Positions 42,894-51,753 of a stretch of DNA of 64,000 bases are shown one piece after another (the stretch's first letter is position 1; every line of letters starts with the position of its first letter). Position numbers and translations under genes: made by a program. The stretch is from an uncultured Prevotellaceae bacterium (GTDB lineage Bacteria > Bacteroidota > Bacteroidia > Bacteroidales > Bacteroidaceae), in the NCBI GenBank assembly GCA_937877625.1, contig CALFJG010000007.1:1-64000 (forward strand), in the 5' to 3' direction. The notes beneath the pieces are model-generated. The model searched no databases and was not told where the DNA came from. It saw only the letters and a list, made by a program, of their open reading frames with translations.

Positions 42894-44366
42894 CTACTCA
42901 AAGTGGCTATATACGCAGCGCAATAGCGGTGCGCCGTCGCCCGTGCCGCCGCTAAGCAAAACGGCGCTGAGGCTCAAGGCACTGCGCAGACGCGTAAGCA
43001 CCTTATTGGTAGAGTAGTACTGTGAGACGGTGGTATATTCGGCATCGACGGGTACGATGGCCACGCTGTTCCATTCGGGGTGGGCGGCATCATAGGCGGC
43101 GAGTTTGTCGGTGCGCTCGGCGGGGGTGTCGGTATCGACGATGCCGGCGCCCGTCTCGCGTTTGTTTTGAAGGTATTTCACTAAGCGCGCTATGTTGCTG
43201 AAGCTATAGGCTCCGTTGTCGTAGGTGGCCATAAACGACGATACTTCATCGGGCAATTTGCCGTTTTCGAAGAATGTGGTTCTGTCGGCGACGGGTAGGA
43301 GCAGAATGGTGGTGGGCGGTTGCAGGATGTTTTGCAGTGCGCCATCGCCGTCGAGGTTGTAGCAGCTGAGAATAAGCTGTGCGCTATTGAGGGAGTCGGT
43401 GGCGTGCTCGCCGCCGAGGATATCGTCGATGGGCAGAACGGCGGTGGTGTGGACACCGGCGGGTGCCACCAGGGCGGTATAGGGGTTGGCCGCTGTGAGG
43501 AGGTCGTCGGACACGTCGGTGGTGATAACGGTGTTTTGCAACACCTCCTCGGTGGCGGACAAACGGGTCATTCCGACGAGCGTGGTGTCGTTGCCGGCGG
43601 TGGTGAGGGAATGGTAAGAGTAATAAACGTCGAGCGTGCTAAATTCTACGTTGAGCATACTGCCCACGCCGCCTGTGTGCTCTACGTAGAGGCCTGGACA
43701 GACGTTGTGAATGAAGTTGTAGGACGACGTAAAGTAACTGGGATTGTCGTAGTACGCGCGCAGTATGCCGGCGCCGTATTCGCTGGGGAGGCGGAGGGTT
43801 ACGACACGGTAGTAGTTGGAGGAGACGGTGCTATTGGCATTTGCCGGGTCGACGATGCTATATGCGGTGCGTATGTCGAGGCGTGATGTCTCGTCGAGGT
43901 AGTCGGCGGGGTTGATGTCGCTGTAGTAGGTAGTGCCTTCCTCCATTATATTTGTTCGGCTGAGTTCTCTGATACGCACGTTAATGGGTGCGAGCGAGTC
44001 GCCGAAGTAGGTGGTGAAGTACATACGCAGCTGGCACGAGTCGCAGACTGGCAGCCCGTCGTCGTCGCTGACTACGTCGGCGGCCTCGGGCTGTGCGTAG
44101 TCTTCTATCGGGCGAAACTGTGCCAGGAAGCTGCTGCGTGTACGTGTGCCGAGGGCGGGATTGACAACACAACCCAAGTAGCAACGCGAGGTGTTGACGT
44201 AGATGCTACCCGTGGGGGCGCTCTGTGTGGGAACGCTGAATATGGCGGTGCTTGTGGTGACATTGTCGCCTTGCGGCATCACTTCAAAGCCTGCACTGTC
44301 GGTAGTGTCGTCGCAGGCGGAAAGGGCGAGGAGCAGGAATGCTGCGGCGGAGAGAAGTTTCTTCAT
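42894..44366 (-). CDS. DUF4270 family lipoprotein
   Basis: The 490-residue protein starts with a lipoprotein signal ending at about Cys18 (LLALSACDDTTD) and matches the Bacteroidota DUF4270 family: YVNTSRCYLGCVVNPALGTRTRSSFLAQF, VCDSCQLRMYFTTYFGDSLAPINVRIREL, SEYGAGILRAYYDNPSYF and a late LRSALSLSAVLL. Function is unknown; it is a surface or periplasmic lipoprotein. The next gene upstream is the starch-synthase-like gene, an order common in Bacteroidales, and both genes carry near-identical promoter segments. ATG 44366 is chosen because the signal peptide begins there; an upstream open stretch to 44468 crosses the promoter. Confidence 0.88.
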   Translation of the reverse strand: MKKLLSAAAFLLLALSACDDTTDSAGFEVMPQGDNVTTSTAIFSVPTQSAPTGSIYVNTSRCYLGCVVNPALGTRTRSSFLAQFRPIEDYAQPEAADVVSDDDGLPVCDSCQLRMYFTTYFGDSLAPINVRIRELSRTNIMEEGTTYYSDINPADYLDETSRLDIRTAYSIVDPANANSTVSSNYYRVVTLRLPSEYGAGILRAYYDNPSYFTSSYNFIHNVCPGLYVEHTGGVGSMLNVEFSTLDVYYSYHSLTTAGNDTTLVGMTRLSATEEVLQNTVITTDVSDDLLTAANPYTALVAPAGVHTTAVLPIDDILGGEHATDSLNSAQLILSCYNLDGDGALQNILQPPTTILLLPVADRTTFFENGKLPDEVSSFMATYDNGAYSFSNIARLVKYLQNKRETGAGIVDTDTPAERTDKLAAYDAAHPEWNSVAIVPVDAEYTTVSQYYSTNKVLTRLRSALSLSAVLLSGGTGDGAPLLRCVYSHFE

Positions 44367-44414
44367 ATCAAGGTGTGTACAAAAAAGCAACGCGTAGCCG
44401 CTCTTGGGCAAACG

Positions 44415-44447
44415 CGCTGCAAATATAGCGACTTTTGACAAAACTGA
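44415..44447 (-). promoter_or_regulatory. Promoter segment of the DUF4270 gene, near-copy of the neighbouring promoter
   Basis: The 33 bases match 45301-45333 at 31 positions. On the minus strand both contain TATATTTG (TAnnTTTG) followed by GCAGCG. This points to duplication of a promoter region. Here the TTG is not at the ideal 19-20 nt. Confidence 0.6.
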
Positions 44448-44451
44448 TGCG

Positions 44452-45261
44452 TCAAAGGATTTTATCAAAGAAAGTTGTGTACGTTTCGCGCAGCTTTTTG
44501 ATGTCTTTAATACGCAGAACGGGCTTGCCGGCTTGTTCGGCCTCTGCGACGAGGTCGGTCATCGCTCCGCCGACGGCCTGTACCACAGCGTCGCTGTAGG
44601 AGAGTGCGAGGCGTATGGGCGCATCGGGTGAGCTGAGATCTACACCGCGGTCGCGTATCTCGTCGAAGTCCAAACCGCGATGGGCTAAGCATGCCTCAAA
44701 GTCGGCCTGTGGCGGCAGTTTGGGGCGCACGGCATCGAGTTGGAACACCACCTTAGAGCGCATATACGCCGGCTCGTCGCGATAGGCGGTCTTCATCAGC
44801 ACGGGGGCAAGGCTCGCCGCCCAGCCTTGGCACACGATGAGGTCGGGCACCCAGAAGAGTTTGTTCACTGTTTCTATCACGCCACGTGCAAAAAACACGG
44901 CACGCTGCAAGTTGTCGGGGTATTCCGCGCCCTGCTCATCGGTGAGCAAGCCGCGTCCCTTGAAGAAATCGTCGTTATCGATGAAGTACACTTGCATACG
45001 CGACTGCGGCACGCTGGCCACCTTGATGACAAGCGGGTGGTCGGACTCGTTGATGATGATGTTGATGCCTGAAAGACGTATTACTTCGTGAAGCTGGTTT
45101 CGACGCTCGTTTATCACTCCCCATCGCGGCATAAAAATGCGCGTCTCGCATCCCTCGGTCTGAATAGCCTGCGGCAGATTGCGGTTGATGTATGCCATTT
45201 GTGTTGCATCGGTGTAAGGCAACATTTCTTGGCTAATAAATAATACTTTCTTCGCTTTCAT
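44452..45261 (-). CDS. Glycogen/starch synthase-like protein (single N-terminal GT5 domain)
   Basis: The 269-residue protein matches the N-terminal half of GT5 starch synthases (MKAKKVLFISQEMLPYTDATQMAYINRNLP, RIFMPRWGVINERRNQLHEVIRLSG, PDLIVCQGWAASLAPVLM). It lacks the C-terminal domain that carries the GT-B ADP-glucose-binding residues, so synthase activity is doubtful. The same short form is widespread in Bacteroidales next to panC and a DUF4270 gene. It is not truncated by a frameshift in this window. ATG 45261 is preferred; an upstream open stretch to 45402 runs across the promoter. Confidence 0.85.
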   Translation of the reverse strand: MKAKKVLFISQEMLPYTDATQMAYINRNLPQAIQTEGCETRIFMPRWGVINERRNQLHEVIRLSGINIIINESDHPLVIKVASVPQSRMQVYFIDNDDFFKGRGLLTDEQGAEYPDNLQRAVFFARGVIETVNKLFWVPDLIVCQGWAASLAPVLMKTAYRDEPAYMRSKVVFQLDAVRPKLPPQADFEACLAHRGLDFDEIRDRGVDLSSPDAPIRLALSYSDAVVQAVGGAMTDLVAEAEQAGKPVLRIKDIKKLRETYTTFFDKIL

Positions 45262-45305
45262 TGAAAATCCATTTGTGTGAGGGAATACCCATTTCTTTAA
45301 CGCTG

Positions 45306-45336
45306 CAAATATAACGACTTTTGAAAAAACTGACAA
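45306..45336 (-). promoter_or_regulatory. Promoter of the glycogen-synthase-like gene
   Basis: On the minus strand TTG (45334-45336), 20 nt, then TATATTTG (45306-45313): a full Bacteroidota promoter, and the parent-like version of the copy at 44415-44447. Confidence 0.7.
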
Positions 45337-45417
45337 TAATATATAGCAAAAACGAACAAAACGCGGCAAAAAAATATCAATTTGCGCACTATATAGGTGC
45401 ATTCTTTTGATAAATTG

Positions 45418-45425
45418 TACTTTTG
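45418..45425 (+). promoter_or_regulatory. -7 box of the panC promoter
   Basis: TACTTTTG lies 73 nt before the panC ATG and is divergent from the glycogen-synthase promoter. Confidence 0.5.
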
Positions 45426-45497
45426 TGCGAAATTCAGGTTAAGTAGGTGGAAAACGGCCGGTGAATACCGTGCCGGGAAGAACCAACTTTGTTAAAG

Positions 45498-46346
45498 ATG
45501 ATTATTGTAAATACCGTCAGCGATTTGCGCGCTTCTCTCGCTTCTGCGCGGGACGGGGGCAAACTTATCGGATTAGTGCCCACGATGGGTGCGCTGCACG
45601 AGGGACACGCCTCGCTGGTTCGCCGCTGTGTAGCAGAAAATGATGTCTGCGTGGTAAGCGTATTTGTTAATCCCACACAATTTAACGACAAGAACGACCT
45701 ATTGTCCTACCCCCGCGACCTTGATGCCGACTGCCGCCTACTTAGCGACATCGGTGCCCACATCGTGTTCGCCCCAACAGTGGAGGAGGTGTATCCCGAG
45801 CCCGACGAGCGAAGGTTTAGCTACCCACCCATCGACACGGTGATGGAAGGCGCGAAACGCCCGGGCCATTTCAACGGTGTGTGTCAGGTGGTAAGCAAAC
45901 TTTTCTACTTCGTGGAGCCGCAACGTGCCTATTTCGGCGAGAAGGATTTTCAGCAAATCGCCGTGGTAAGGGCGATGACCGCCGACCTGCGCCTCCCGGT
46001 GGAGATAATAGCGTGTCCCATCGTGCGCGAGCCGAGCGGGCTGGCACTGAGCAGCCGCAACCAACTGCTGACACCGCAGGAGCGCGAGACGGCAACAACC
46101 ATCGCGCGGACACTCGTCGAGAGCACCCTATGGGCTAAGACACTAAGTGTGGCAGAGGTGCACGACCGCGTGGTTGCTACGCTCGATGCTACAGACGGCT
46201 TGCGTACAGAGTATTTCCAGATTGTGGATGGCGACACGCTTCAACCCGTCAGCCGCTGGACGCAGAGCCATAGCATTGTCGGCTGCATCACCGTCTATTG
46301 CGGCGAAAGGCCTGTAAGGTTGATTGACAACATACGATACAAATAA
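45498..46346 (+). CDS. panC: Pantothenate synthetase
   Basis: The 282-residue enzyme joins pantoate and beta-alanine with ATP. Family motifs: [16 protein letters not shown] (nucleotide-binding HxGH), [51 protein letters not shown] (KDxQQ) and [20 protein letters not shown] 45498 is used; a TTG three codons upstream is possible. panD follows after 3 nt, so both steps from aspartate to pantothenate are encoded together. Confidence 0.97.
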   Translation: MIIVNTVSDLRASLASARDGGKLIGLVPTMGALHEGHASLVRRCVAENDVCVVSVFVNPTQFNDKNDLLSYPRDLDADCRLLSDIGAHIVFAPTVEEVYPEPDERRFSYPPIDTVMEGAKRPGHFNGVCQVVSKLFYFVEPQRAYFGEKDFQQIAVVRAMTADLRLPVEIIACPIVREPSGLALSSRNQLLTPQERETATTIARTLVESTLWAKTLSVAEVHDRVVATLDATDGLRTEYFQIVDGDTLQPVSRWTQSHSIVGCITVYCGERPVRLIDNIRYK

Positions 46347-46349
46347 ACT

Positions 46350-46694
46350 ATGCTACTAAGTATTCTCAAATCTAAGATACACTGCGCCACCGTCACCGAA
46401 GCCAATCTGCATTATATGGGTAGCATCACAATAGACGGCGCACTGATGGATGCTGTGGGGCTTTACGATGGCGAGCATGTACACGTAACAAATAACTGCA
46501 ACGGTGCACGCATTGAAACCTATGTGATACGCGGCGAGGCGGGGAGCGGACAAATATGCCTCAATGGTGCTGCGGCACGTCAGTTCCAAGTGGGCGATGA
46601 GGTAATCATTATGAGCTACGCCCTGCTCACACCCGACGAAGCCAAGGCACACAAGGCTCGCGTGGTGTTCCCCGATGAGCAAAATAAATTGTAG
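46350..46694 (+). CDS. panD: Aspartate 1-decarboxylase
   Basis: The 114-residue pyruvoyl enzyme makes beta-alanine for PanC. The self-cleavage site Gly-Ser (YMGSITID, Gly24-Ser25) is conserved, along with [15 protein letters not shown] and [18 protein letters not shown]. The proenzyme length is typical (about 115-120). It is coupled to panC; hemW begins 74 nt further on. Confidence 0.97.
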   Translation: MLLSILKSKIHCATVTEANLHYMGSITIDGALMDAVGLYDGEHVHVTNNCNGARIETYVIRGEAGSGQICLNGAAARQFQVGDEVIIMSYALLTPDEAKAHKARVVFPDEQNKL

Positions 46695-46768
46695 GTGCGT
46701 TCTTTCCACGGTTTGGTTTTACATTGGCGGCTTCTTAACCTTGCGTCATCTCTTCGCTGCATCGCCTC

Positions 46769-47896
46769 ATGGCTGGCCTTTATGTTCATATACCGTTTTG
46801 TGCGAGCCGTTGCATATACTGCGATTTTTGTAGCAGCACGTGGGGCGTTGACGTGCAGCAAGCGTACACAAAAGCCCTGACCCACGAACTGCAGGCGCGA
46901 AGCGGTGAAGCACGCGGCAAGGAGATTGCCACAATATATCTTGGTGGCGGCACGCCGTCCGTGCTTCCTGATGATTTGTTGGAACATATCGTAAACGGTG
47001 TGCGGCAATACTTTACCATAAGTCCAAACGCCGAAATCACTCTCGAAGCCAACCCCGACGACATTACGAGGGAGCGCGTGCGAAATTGGCTACAGATGGG
47101 TTTTAACCGGTTGAGCATCGGCATACAGTCGCTCAACGATGACGTGCTGCGATGGCTCCATCGTCGCCACACCGCCGGGAAGGCTTGCCGGGCGGTTGAG
47201 AACGCATACGAAGCAGGGATGCGACACATCAGCATAGATTTGATGTACGGACTGCCCTCGCTGGACATTACGCAATGGGAGGCTACACTCACAAGGGGGC
47301 TTTCGCTCCCGGTGGAACACCTTTCTGCCTATTGCCTAACACTGGAAGACGGCACGGCGATGGCTACGATGGTGGAGCACGGCGAGGCACTCCTACCCTC
47401 CGACGAAGAGTGTGAAGCCCAATACCGACTATTGGTGGAGAAAACCAAAGCGGCGGGGTTTGAACACTATGAGATCTCAAACTTTGCTCGCCCCGGCCAC
47501 CACAGTCGCCACAACAGTGGCTACTGGGACGGCACGCCTTACATTGGCCTCGGAGCCGGAGCGCACTCCTACGACGGGCGGACGCGCCGTGCTAACACGT
47601 GTGATATTAAAGCCTACATTCGTCGGGGCGGCATGGCTCCTGTACAAACGGAAAGACTAACCACCTCGGAGCGGATGAACGAAATGATATTCCTTAGCCT
47701 ACGCACGCGCCACGGCCTCGACTTACAAGCGTTCGAACAACGATATGGCGAGGAAATGCGCGAAGCCCTTTGCGCCCAAGCCCAGAGCCACCTCGCTGCG
47801 GGGCGTTTGGAGCGTAGGGAGGAGCATATAAGACTCACCGAGAGAGGCATCTTTGTGTCAGACGATGTGATATCCGACCTCCTCGTAGGGGTATAA
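46769..47896 (+). CDS. hemW: Radical SAM heme chaperone HemW
   Basis: The 375-residue protein has the radical SAM cluster motif CASRCIYCDF (CxxxCxxC, residues 11-18) after MAGLYVHIPF, then LGGGTPSVLP and LEANPDDITRERVRNW, SIGIQSLNDDVLR and a C-terminal HemW-type domain. It was formerly called coproporphyrinogen III oxidase HemN-like, but the missing HemN signature and the short length fit HemW, a heme-insertion chaperone. Its presence with several heme proteins in the window is fitting but not genetically linked. A terminator follows. Confidence 0.93.
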   Translation: MAGLYVHIPFCASRCIYCDFCSSTWGVDVQQAYTKALTHELQARSGEARGKEIATIYLGGGTPSVLPDDLLEHIVNGVRQYFTISPNAEITLEANPDDITRERVRNWLQMGFNRLSIGIQSLNDDVLRWLHRRHTAGKACRAVENAYEAGMRHISIDLMYGLPSLDITQWEATLTRGLSLPVEHLSAYCLTLEDGTAMATMVEHGEALLPSDEECEAQYRLLVEKTKAAGFEHYEISNFARPGHHSRHNSGYWDGTPYIGLGAGAHSYDGRTRRANTCDIKAYIRRGGMAPVQTERLTTSERMNEMIFLSLRTRHGLDLQAFEQRYGEEMREALCAQAQSHLAAGRLERREEHIRLTERGIFVSDDVISDLLVGV

Positions 47897-47899
47897 ACA

Positions 47900-47930
47900 A
47901 AAAGGGAAGCCCGTGTGGACATTCCCTTTT
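47900..47930. terminator. Bidirectional terminator between hemW and the kinase-like gene
   Basis: AAAAGGGAA (47900-47908) pairs with TTCCCTTTT (47922-47930) over a 13-nt loop. The A/T-flanked stem can end transcripts on both strands and sits between two convergent genes. Confidence 0.8.
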
Positions 47931-47955
47931 CTCTTGAAAAATAGTTTGTACGGAC

Positions 47956-49035
47956 TTAGCCGAGTACTTCCTGAATAAAAGCTTCCATTTCGGGTGTACG
48001 ACGCTCCACGGCCTGCACCAGGGCAAACTGGTTGCGCGCACGCACGAGGTTGTGCTCGGGGTATTTGATGCCGAAATAGGTGTCGCCGTTGATATAGTCG
48101 GCCAGGAAACGCACGAGCTGCATATAGGGGAAGAGCAACGCTGCGTAGGGCAGGTTTTCTATTTCTATTGGCGTAAGGAACGTGGCGGCCTTGAGGTAGC
48201 CTTTGGTGAAGGCTTTGAAAATGTCCATACGGAAGTCCACCTTGTCGTATTCGGGGCTGTCCTCAGCCACGGGGTTGGCGGCACTGCGCAGGTAGTCGCC
48301 GAAGTCGGAGAAGATAAACGAAGGCATCACGGTGTCGAGGTCGATGACGCACAGCACGGAGCCGTCTTGGTCGAAGAGGATGTTATCCACCTTTGTGTCG
48401 CAGTGGCAGATGCGCTTAGGCAGTTTACCCTCGCGGTAGAGGCGTTCGCTCTTTGCCATCACGTCGGCGCGTTTGTCTATCTCGCCGAGCAGGTCCTGCA
48501 CCTCGGCCACACGGCCTTTAGGGTTGGCTGCCACAGCATCTTTGAGTTGCTGCAAGCGGAACTCTATGTTGTGGAAGTCCTTGATGGTTTCGCCGAGTTG
48601 AGCGGGGATATCGGCAAGCATAGCCTGAAAATCGCCGAAGGTTTCACCCACTACGGCGGCACTCTCGGGTGTCACCTCACTAAGGCTCTTGGTGTCGGGG
48701 ATAAACACCATAATGCGCCAATACTTCTCGCCGTCGAAGTAGTAGTACTTCTCGGCATCGTCTTTTAGCGGCACAAACTCCAGCACCTTGCGGTTGATGT
48801 CGGCAGTGCCACGTGCCTCAAGCTTCTTGCGGATATGGCCGGTGACCGCCACGATGTTGCCCATCAAGACATCAAGGTCGGGAAACACGGCGTGGTTCAC
48901 GCTCTGCAGCACGTAGTCGGGGCAGTCGGCCTCGGCGGTAGTGGCTTTGTAGGTAGTGTTGATAAGGCCGTTGCCGAGCGGCTTCACTTCTGTCACGGTG
49001 CCTTTAATGGCAAATTTGTCTACAATGTTCTTCAT
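47956..49035 (-). CDS. Aminoglycoside phosphotransferase-fold kinase, N-acetylhexosamine kinase-like
   Basis: The 359-residue protein has an APH-type kinase fold: VKPLGNGLINTTYK near the start, the catalytic loop ICHCDTKVDNILFD (Asp, with Asn some five residues on) at about 222 and the metal motif VIDLDTVMPSFIFSDFGDYLRSA. Motifs and length resemble NahK-type N-acetylhexosamine 1-kinases and the Bacteroides proteins annotated as aminoglycoside phosphotransferase family. A sugar substrate (GlcNAc/GalNAc) is a reasonable inference, not proof. It lies 42 nt downstream of the DPP IV gene, but that gap may hold a promoter. Confidence 0.82.
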   Translation of the reverse strand: MKNIVDKFAIKGTVTEVKPLGNGLINTTYKATTAEADCPDYVLQSVNHAVFPDLDVLMGNIVAVTGHIRKKLEARGTADINRKVLEFVPLKDDAEKYYYFDGEKYWRIMVFIPDTKSLSEVTPESAAVVGETFGDFQAMLADIPAQLGETIKDFHNIEFRLQQLKDAVAANPKGRVAEVQDLLGEIDKRADVMAKSERLYREGKLPKRICHCDTKVDNILFDQDGSVLCVIDLDTVMPSFIFSDFGDYLRSAANPVAEDSPEYDKVDFRMDIFKAFTKGYLKAATFLTPIEIENLPYAALLFPYMQLVRFLADYINGDTYFGIKYPEHNLVRARNQFALVQAVERRTPEMEAFIQEVLG

Positions 49036-49077
49036 AGGTATTATTTGGTTTATGACTTTAGTATCTTGCTTTGCTGC

Positions 49078-51282
49078 TTATTTACCGAGGAGTTTTTCGC
49101 GCCAGAAGTCGGTGATGGTCTGGAAGAGATGCTGTCGCGTTCGTCCGCCGTAGATGCTGTGGTTTCGATTGGTGTAGAGCTGTTGGCGGAAGGGTATGCC
49201 GGCCTGCACCAATGCCTCGCTAAATTCATAAAAGTTACGCGCGTGAACGTTGTCGTCGGCTGTGCCGTGGATGAGTAGTAGGTCGCCGTGGAGTGATGCA
49301 GCACGTGAGATGGGGTTCACGCCATAGCCGGCGGCGTTGCGCTGTGGCGTTTGCATATAACGCTCGGTATAAATGGTGTCGTAGTATTTCCAGTTGGTCG
49401 GCGCGGCGACTGCCACACCGCAACGAAACACCGGTGCCTCGGTCATTGACATCAAGGTGTTGAAGCCGCCAAAGCTCCAGCCCCAAATGGCGATACGGTC
49501 TTTGTCTATATAGGGCAGCGAGGCAAGGTAGCGCGCGGCGGACACTTGGTCGGCACACTCTTTCTGACCGAGCGTCAGGTAGGTACACTGCTCAAAGTTT
49601 ATGCCGCGCCCGCCGGTGCCGCGCCCGTCGACGCACGCCACGATGATACCGTCCTGAGCCCAGCAGCTTTCCACAAAGCCTCCGGGATAGAAACCCATAC
49701 CCCACTCGTCTTTCACTTCTTGCGAGCCGGGGCCGCTATATTGATACATCACTACAGGATAACGCCTCGTGGCATCGAAGTTACGCGGCTTAATCATCCA
49801 GCCGTTGAGAGACGTGCCATCGGAAAGATTGAACGTAAAGAACTCTTTGGTGCCACAGAGATTGTCGGCCTGCCGCTTCAACCGGGCATTGTCCTCAAGG
49901 GTGGTGACGGGCTTGCCCTGCTGGTCGCAGAGTGTAGTAACGGGCGGCTGTGTGGCACTGGAATAGGTATGTACGAAGTAGCGGAAGTCGGCGGAGAAAG
50001 TAGCATCGTTGCTACCGTCCTGAGGCGTCAGGCGTGTAATGTTGCCTTTCTTATCTACACTATACACTTCCTTTCGCAGGGGGCTGTTAGCACGGGCACA
50101 ATAGTAAACACGGTCGGTCTGGGGGTTGTAGCCATAGAGTTCTACGACATCGAAGTTGCCCTGCGTGGCCTGACGCAGCAGTTCGCCACTAAGCGAATAG
50201 ATATACACGTGGTTATAACCATTGCGCGCGGAAAGGAAGAGCATCTTGTCGTCCACGAATTGCAGGCTCATATAGGCGCGCTCGGAAACATATTTGTCGC
50301 TTATCTCACGCACGGCAAGCGTGCTTACTGTGCTACGCGGGTTTACCATATAGATGTCCATACGGTTTTGCAAGCGGTTGAGCGTCACGACGGCGAGTTT
50401 GTTGGCATCGGCTGTAAACTGGATGCGCGGGATATAGGTGTCGCTGTCTAAGGGTACGTCCATCAGACGCACGGCGTGGGAGGCGATGTCGTAGGTCTTC
50501 ACACAGACACGGCTATTGTCGGCTCCCGCTACTGGATATTTGTAGTCGTAACTGCCGGGGTATTCATCGTTGCTCTGCAGTTCGGGACTCTTGCCCTTGA
50601 ACATCTGCAAATGGTATATTGGCACGTGGCTCTCGTCGTAGCGCACCCAAGCCAGCATCTTAGAGTCGGCACTGAAATCAAAGCTGCGAGCGGTGGTGAA
50701 CTCCTCCTCGTTCACCCAGTCGGGCAGGCCGTTGATGATTTCATTGAACTTTCCGTCCTCGGTCACTTGCACCTCTGCGCCGTCGAAGAGGAGCTTGGAG
50801 ATAAAGAGGTTGCCGTCGCGCACAAAAGCCACCATCGTGCCGTCGGGCGAGAAAAGGGGCTGTTGCTGCGGGCCGTGGGTGGAAAGGGGCTGCACGCGCC
50901 CGTTTTGCAGGTTACACACGTAGAACTCAGCGGTGTAGGAATGGCGATATATGTTTTTGCGCTTGGTTTCTACAAGCACGGTTTGCTCGTCGGGCGAGAG
51001 GATATAGCCGCTGATGTTGCGCAGACGTGCGCCACTACCCTGTACGGCACAGTCAAAAAGCACGCCCGTTTGCAGACCGGTACGGAAAGAGCGACGAATG
51101 ATTTTCGTGCCGTCGTCTGAAAGCTGCGTAAAACTCTCACCGTCTTTCATCGGTGTTACGCCATAGATGTATTGGGGATAGTAAGCATAGTTAAGTACAT
51201 CGCTGAGTTGCAGTTGCTCTTGTGCAAAAGCTGTGGCTACAAAGAAACAAAGCAGGAAGGCGGACAGAATTTTCTTTACCAT
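49078..51282 (-). CDS. Dipeptidyl peptidase IV (S9 family)
   Basis: The 734-residue serine protease removes X-Pro dipeptides in the periplasm. It has a signal peptide (MVKKILSAFLLCFFVATAFAQ), an N-terminal beta-propeller (about 40-490; NGLPDWVNEEEF carries the Glu-rich substrate-amine motif) and an alpha/beta hydrolase domain: Ser603 in GWSFGGF, Asp676 in GTADDNVH and His708 in NRNHSIYGG. The spacing fits DPP IV of Porphyromonas and Prevotella. The ORF ends with a 23-residue tail and starts with ATG 51282. Confidence 0.95.
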   Translation of the reverse strand: MVKKILSAFLLCFFVATAFAQEQLQLSDVLNYAYYPQYIYGVTPMKDGESFTQLSDDGTKIIRRSFRTGLQTGVLFDCAVQGSGARLRNISGYILSPDEQTVLVETKRKNIYRHSYTAEFYVCNLQNGRVQPLSTHGPQQQPLFSPDGTMVAFVRDGNLFISKLLFDGAEVQVTEDGKFNEIINGLPDWVNEEEFTTARSFDFSADSKMLAWVRYDESHVPIYHLQMFKGKSPELQSNDEYPGSYDYKYPVAGADNSRVCVKTYDIASHAVRLMDVPLDSDTYIPRIQFTADANKLAVVTLNRLQNRMDIYMVNPRSTVSTLAVREISDKYVSERAYMSLQFVDDKMLFLSARNGYNHVYIYSLSGELLRQATQGNFDVVELYGYNPQTDRVYYCARANSPLRKEVYSVDKKGNITRLTPQDGSNDATFSADFRYFVHTYSSATQPPVTTLCDQQGKPVTTLEDNARLKRQADNLCGTKEFFTFNLSDGTSLNGWMIKPRNFDATRRYPVVMYQYSGPGSQEVKDEWGMGFYPGGFVESCWAQDGIIVACVDGRGTGGRGINFEQCTYLTLGQKECADQVSAARYLASLPYIDKDRIAIWGWSFGGFNTLMSMTEAPVFRCGVAVAAPTNWKYYDTIYTERYMQTPQRNAAGYGVNPISRAASLHGDLLLIHGTADDNVHARNFYEFSEALVQAGIPFRQQLYTNRNHSIYGGRTRQHLFQTITDFWREKLLGK

Positions 51283-51753
51283 ATAAAAAATAGGGAGTGT
51301 GGGTAAGGCAGCAATGAGGTGTGCTTTTCCTTTTTGATATAACGGAGCAAAAATAGTCTTTTTTTAGCGTACGACAAGCACAGAGCATTTCTTTTTTTTA
51401 TTATTGCCGTCCGCTGAAACGTGCAAACGCATCAAACCTCCGTCCGCAAGGCCGACAAAACAGGCGTTGCGGATGCTTTCTCAAGAAGTATGCCCCTCGC
51501 CTTAGAAAGGTATGGGAGCGCAGCCTCCTGGAAGCGCAGGCGGCTCGCCTGCAATGCCCTGCAATGGCATAAAAAACATAACCTTGCAGGCAAAGCTTTT
51601 GCCCTTACTGGCTATTATATGGGACGCACCCTCCTTTTTCTTTCACAAAGCATCTGTCAATGTGAATTATCTTGGTGGAATCACTACCAAGATTATTCTC
51701 AATGGCGAAATGAGGTGACCCTAAACAATCCCCTTGGTGGCTCGTATGATAGC
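51283..51753. other. Non-coding gap with a GC-rich REP-like palindrome
   Basis: This 471-bp stretch lies between the DPP IV start and the end of an orphan gene. It contains a perfect short palindrome GCAGGCG-GCT-CGCCTGC (51536-51552) flanked by GGGAGCGCAGCCTCCTGGAAGC-like bases, the pattern of widespread GC-rich repetitive extragenic elements. A weak stem at about 51671-51691 (CTTGGTGG / CTACCAAG) is also present. Short open frames here have no protein-like features. The surrounding bases after 51600 turn AT-rich. Confidence 0.5.

Noticed and set aside
44452..45261. Glycogen synthase called as a pseudogene because it is half-length
   Set aside because: The gene has an intact frame, a full promoter and the same short form is retained in Bacteroidales, so it is a functional family rather than a remnant.
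46769..47896. HemN (oxygen-independent coproporphyrinogen oxidase)
   Set aside because: Length and domain end fit HemW, and HemN-specific C-terminal features are not visible.
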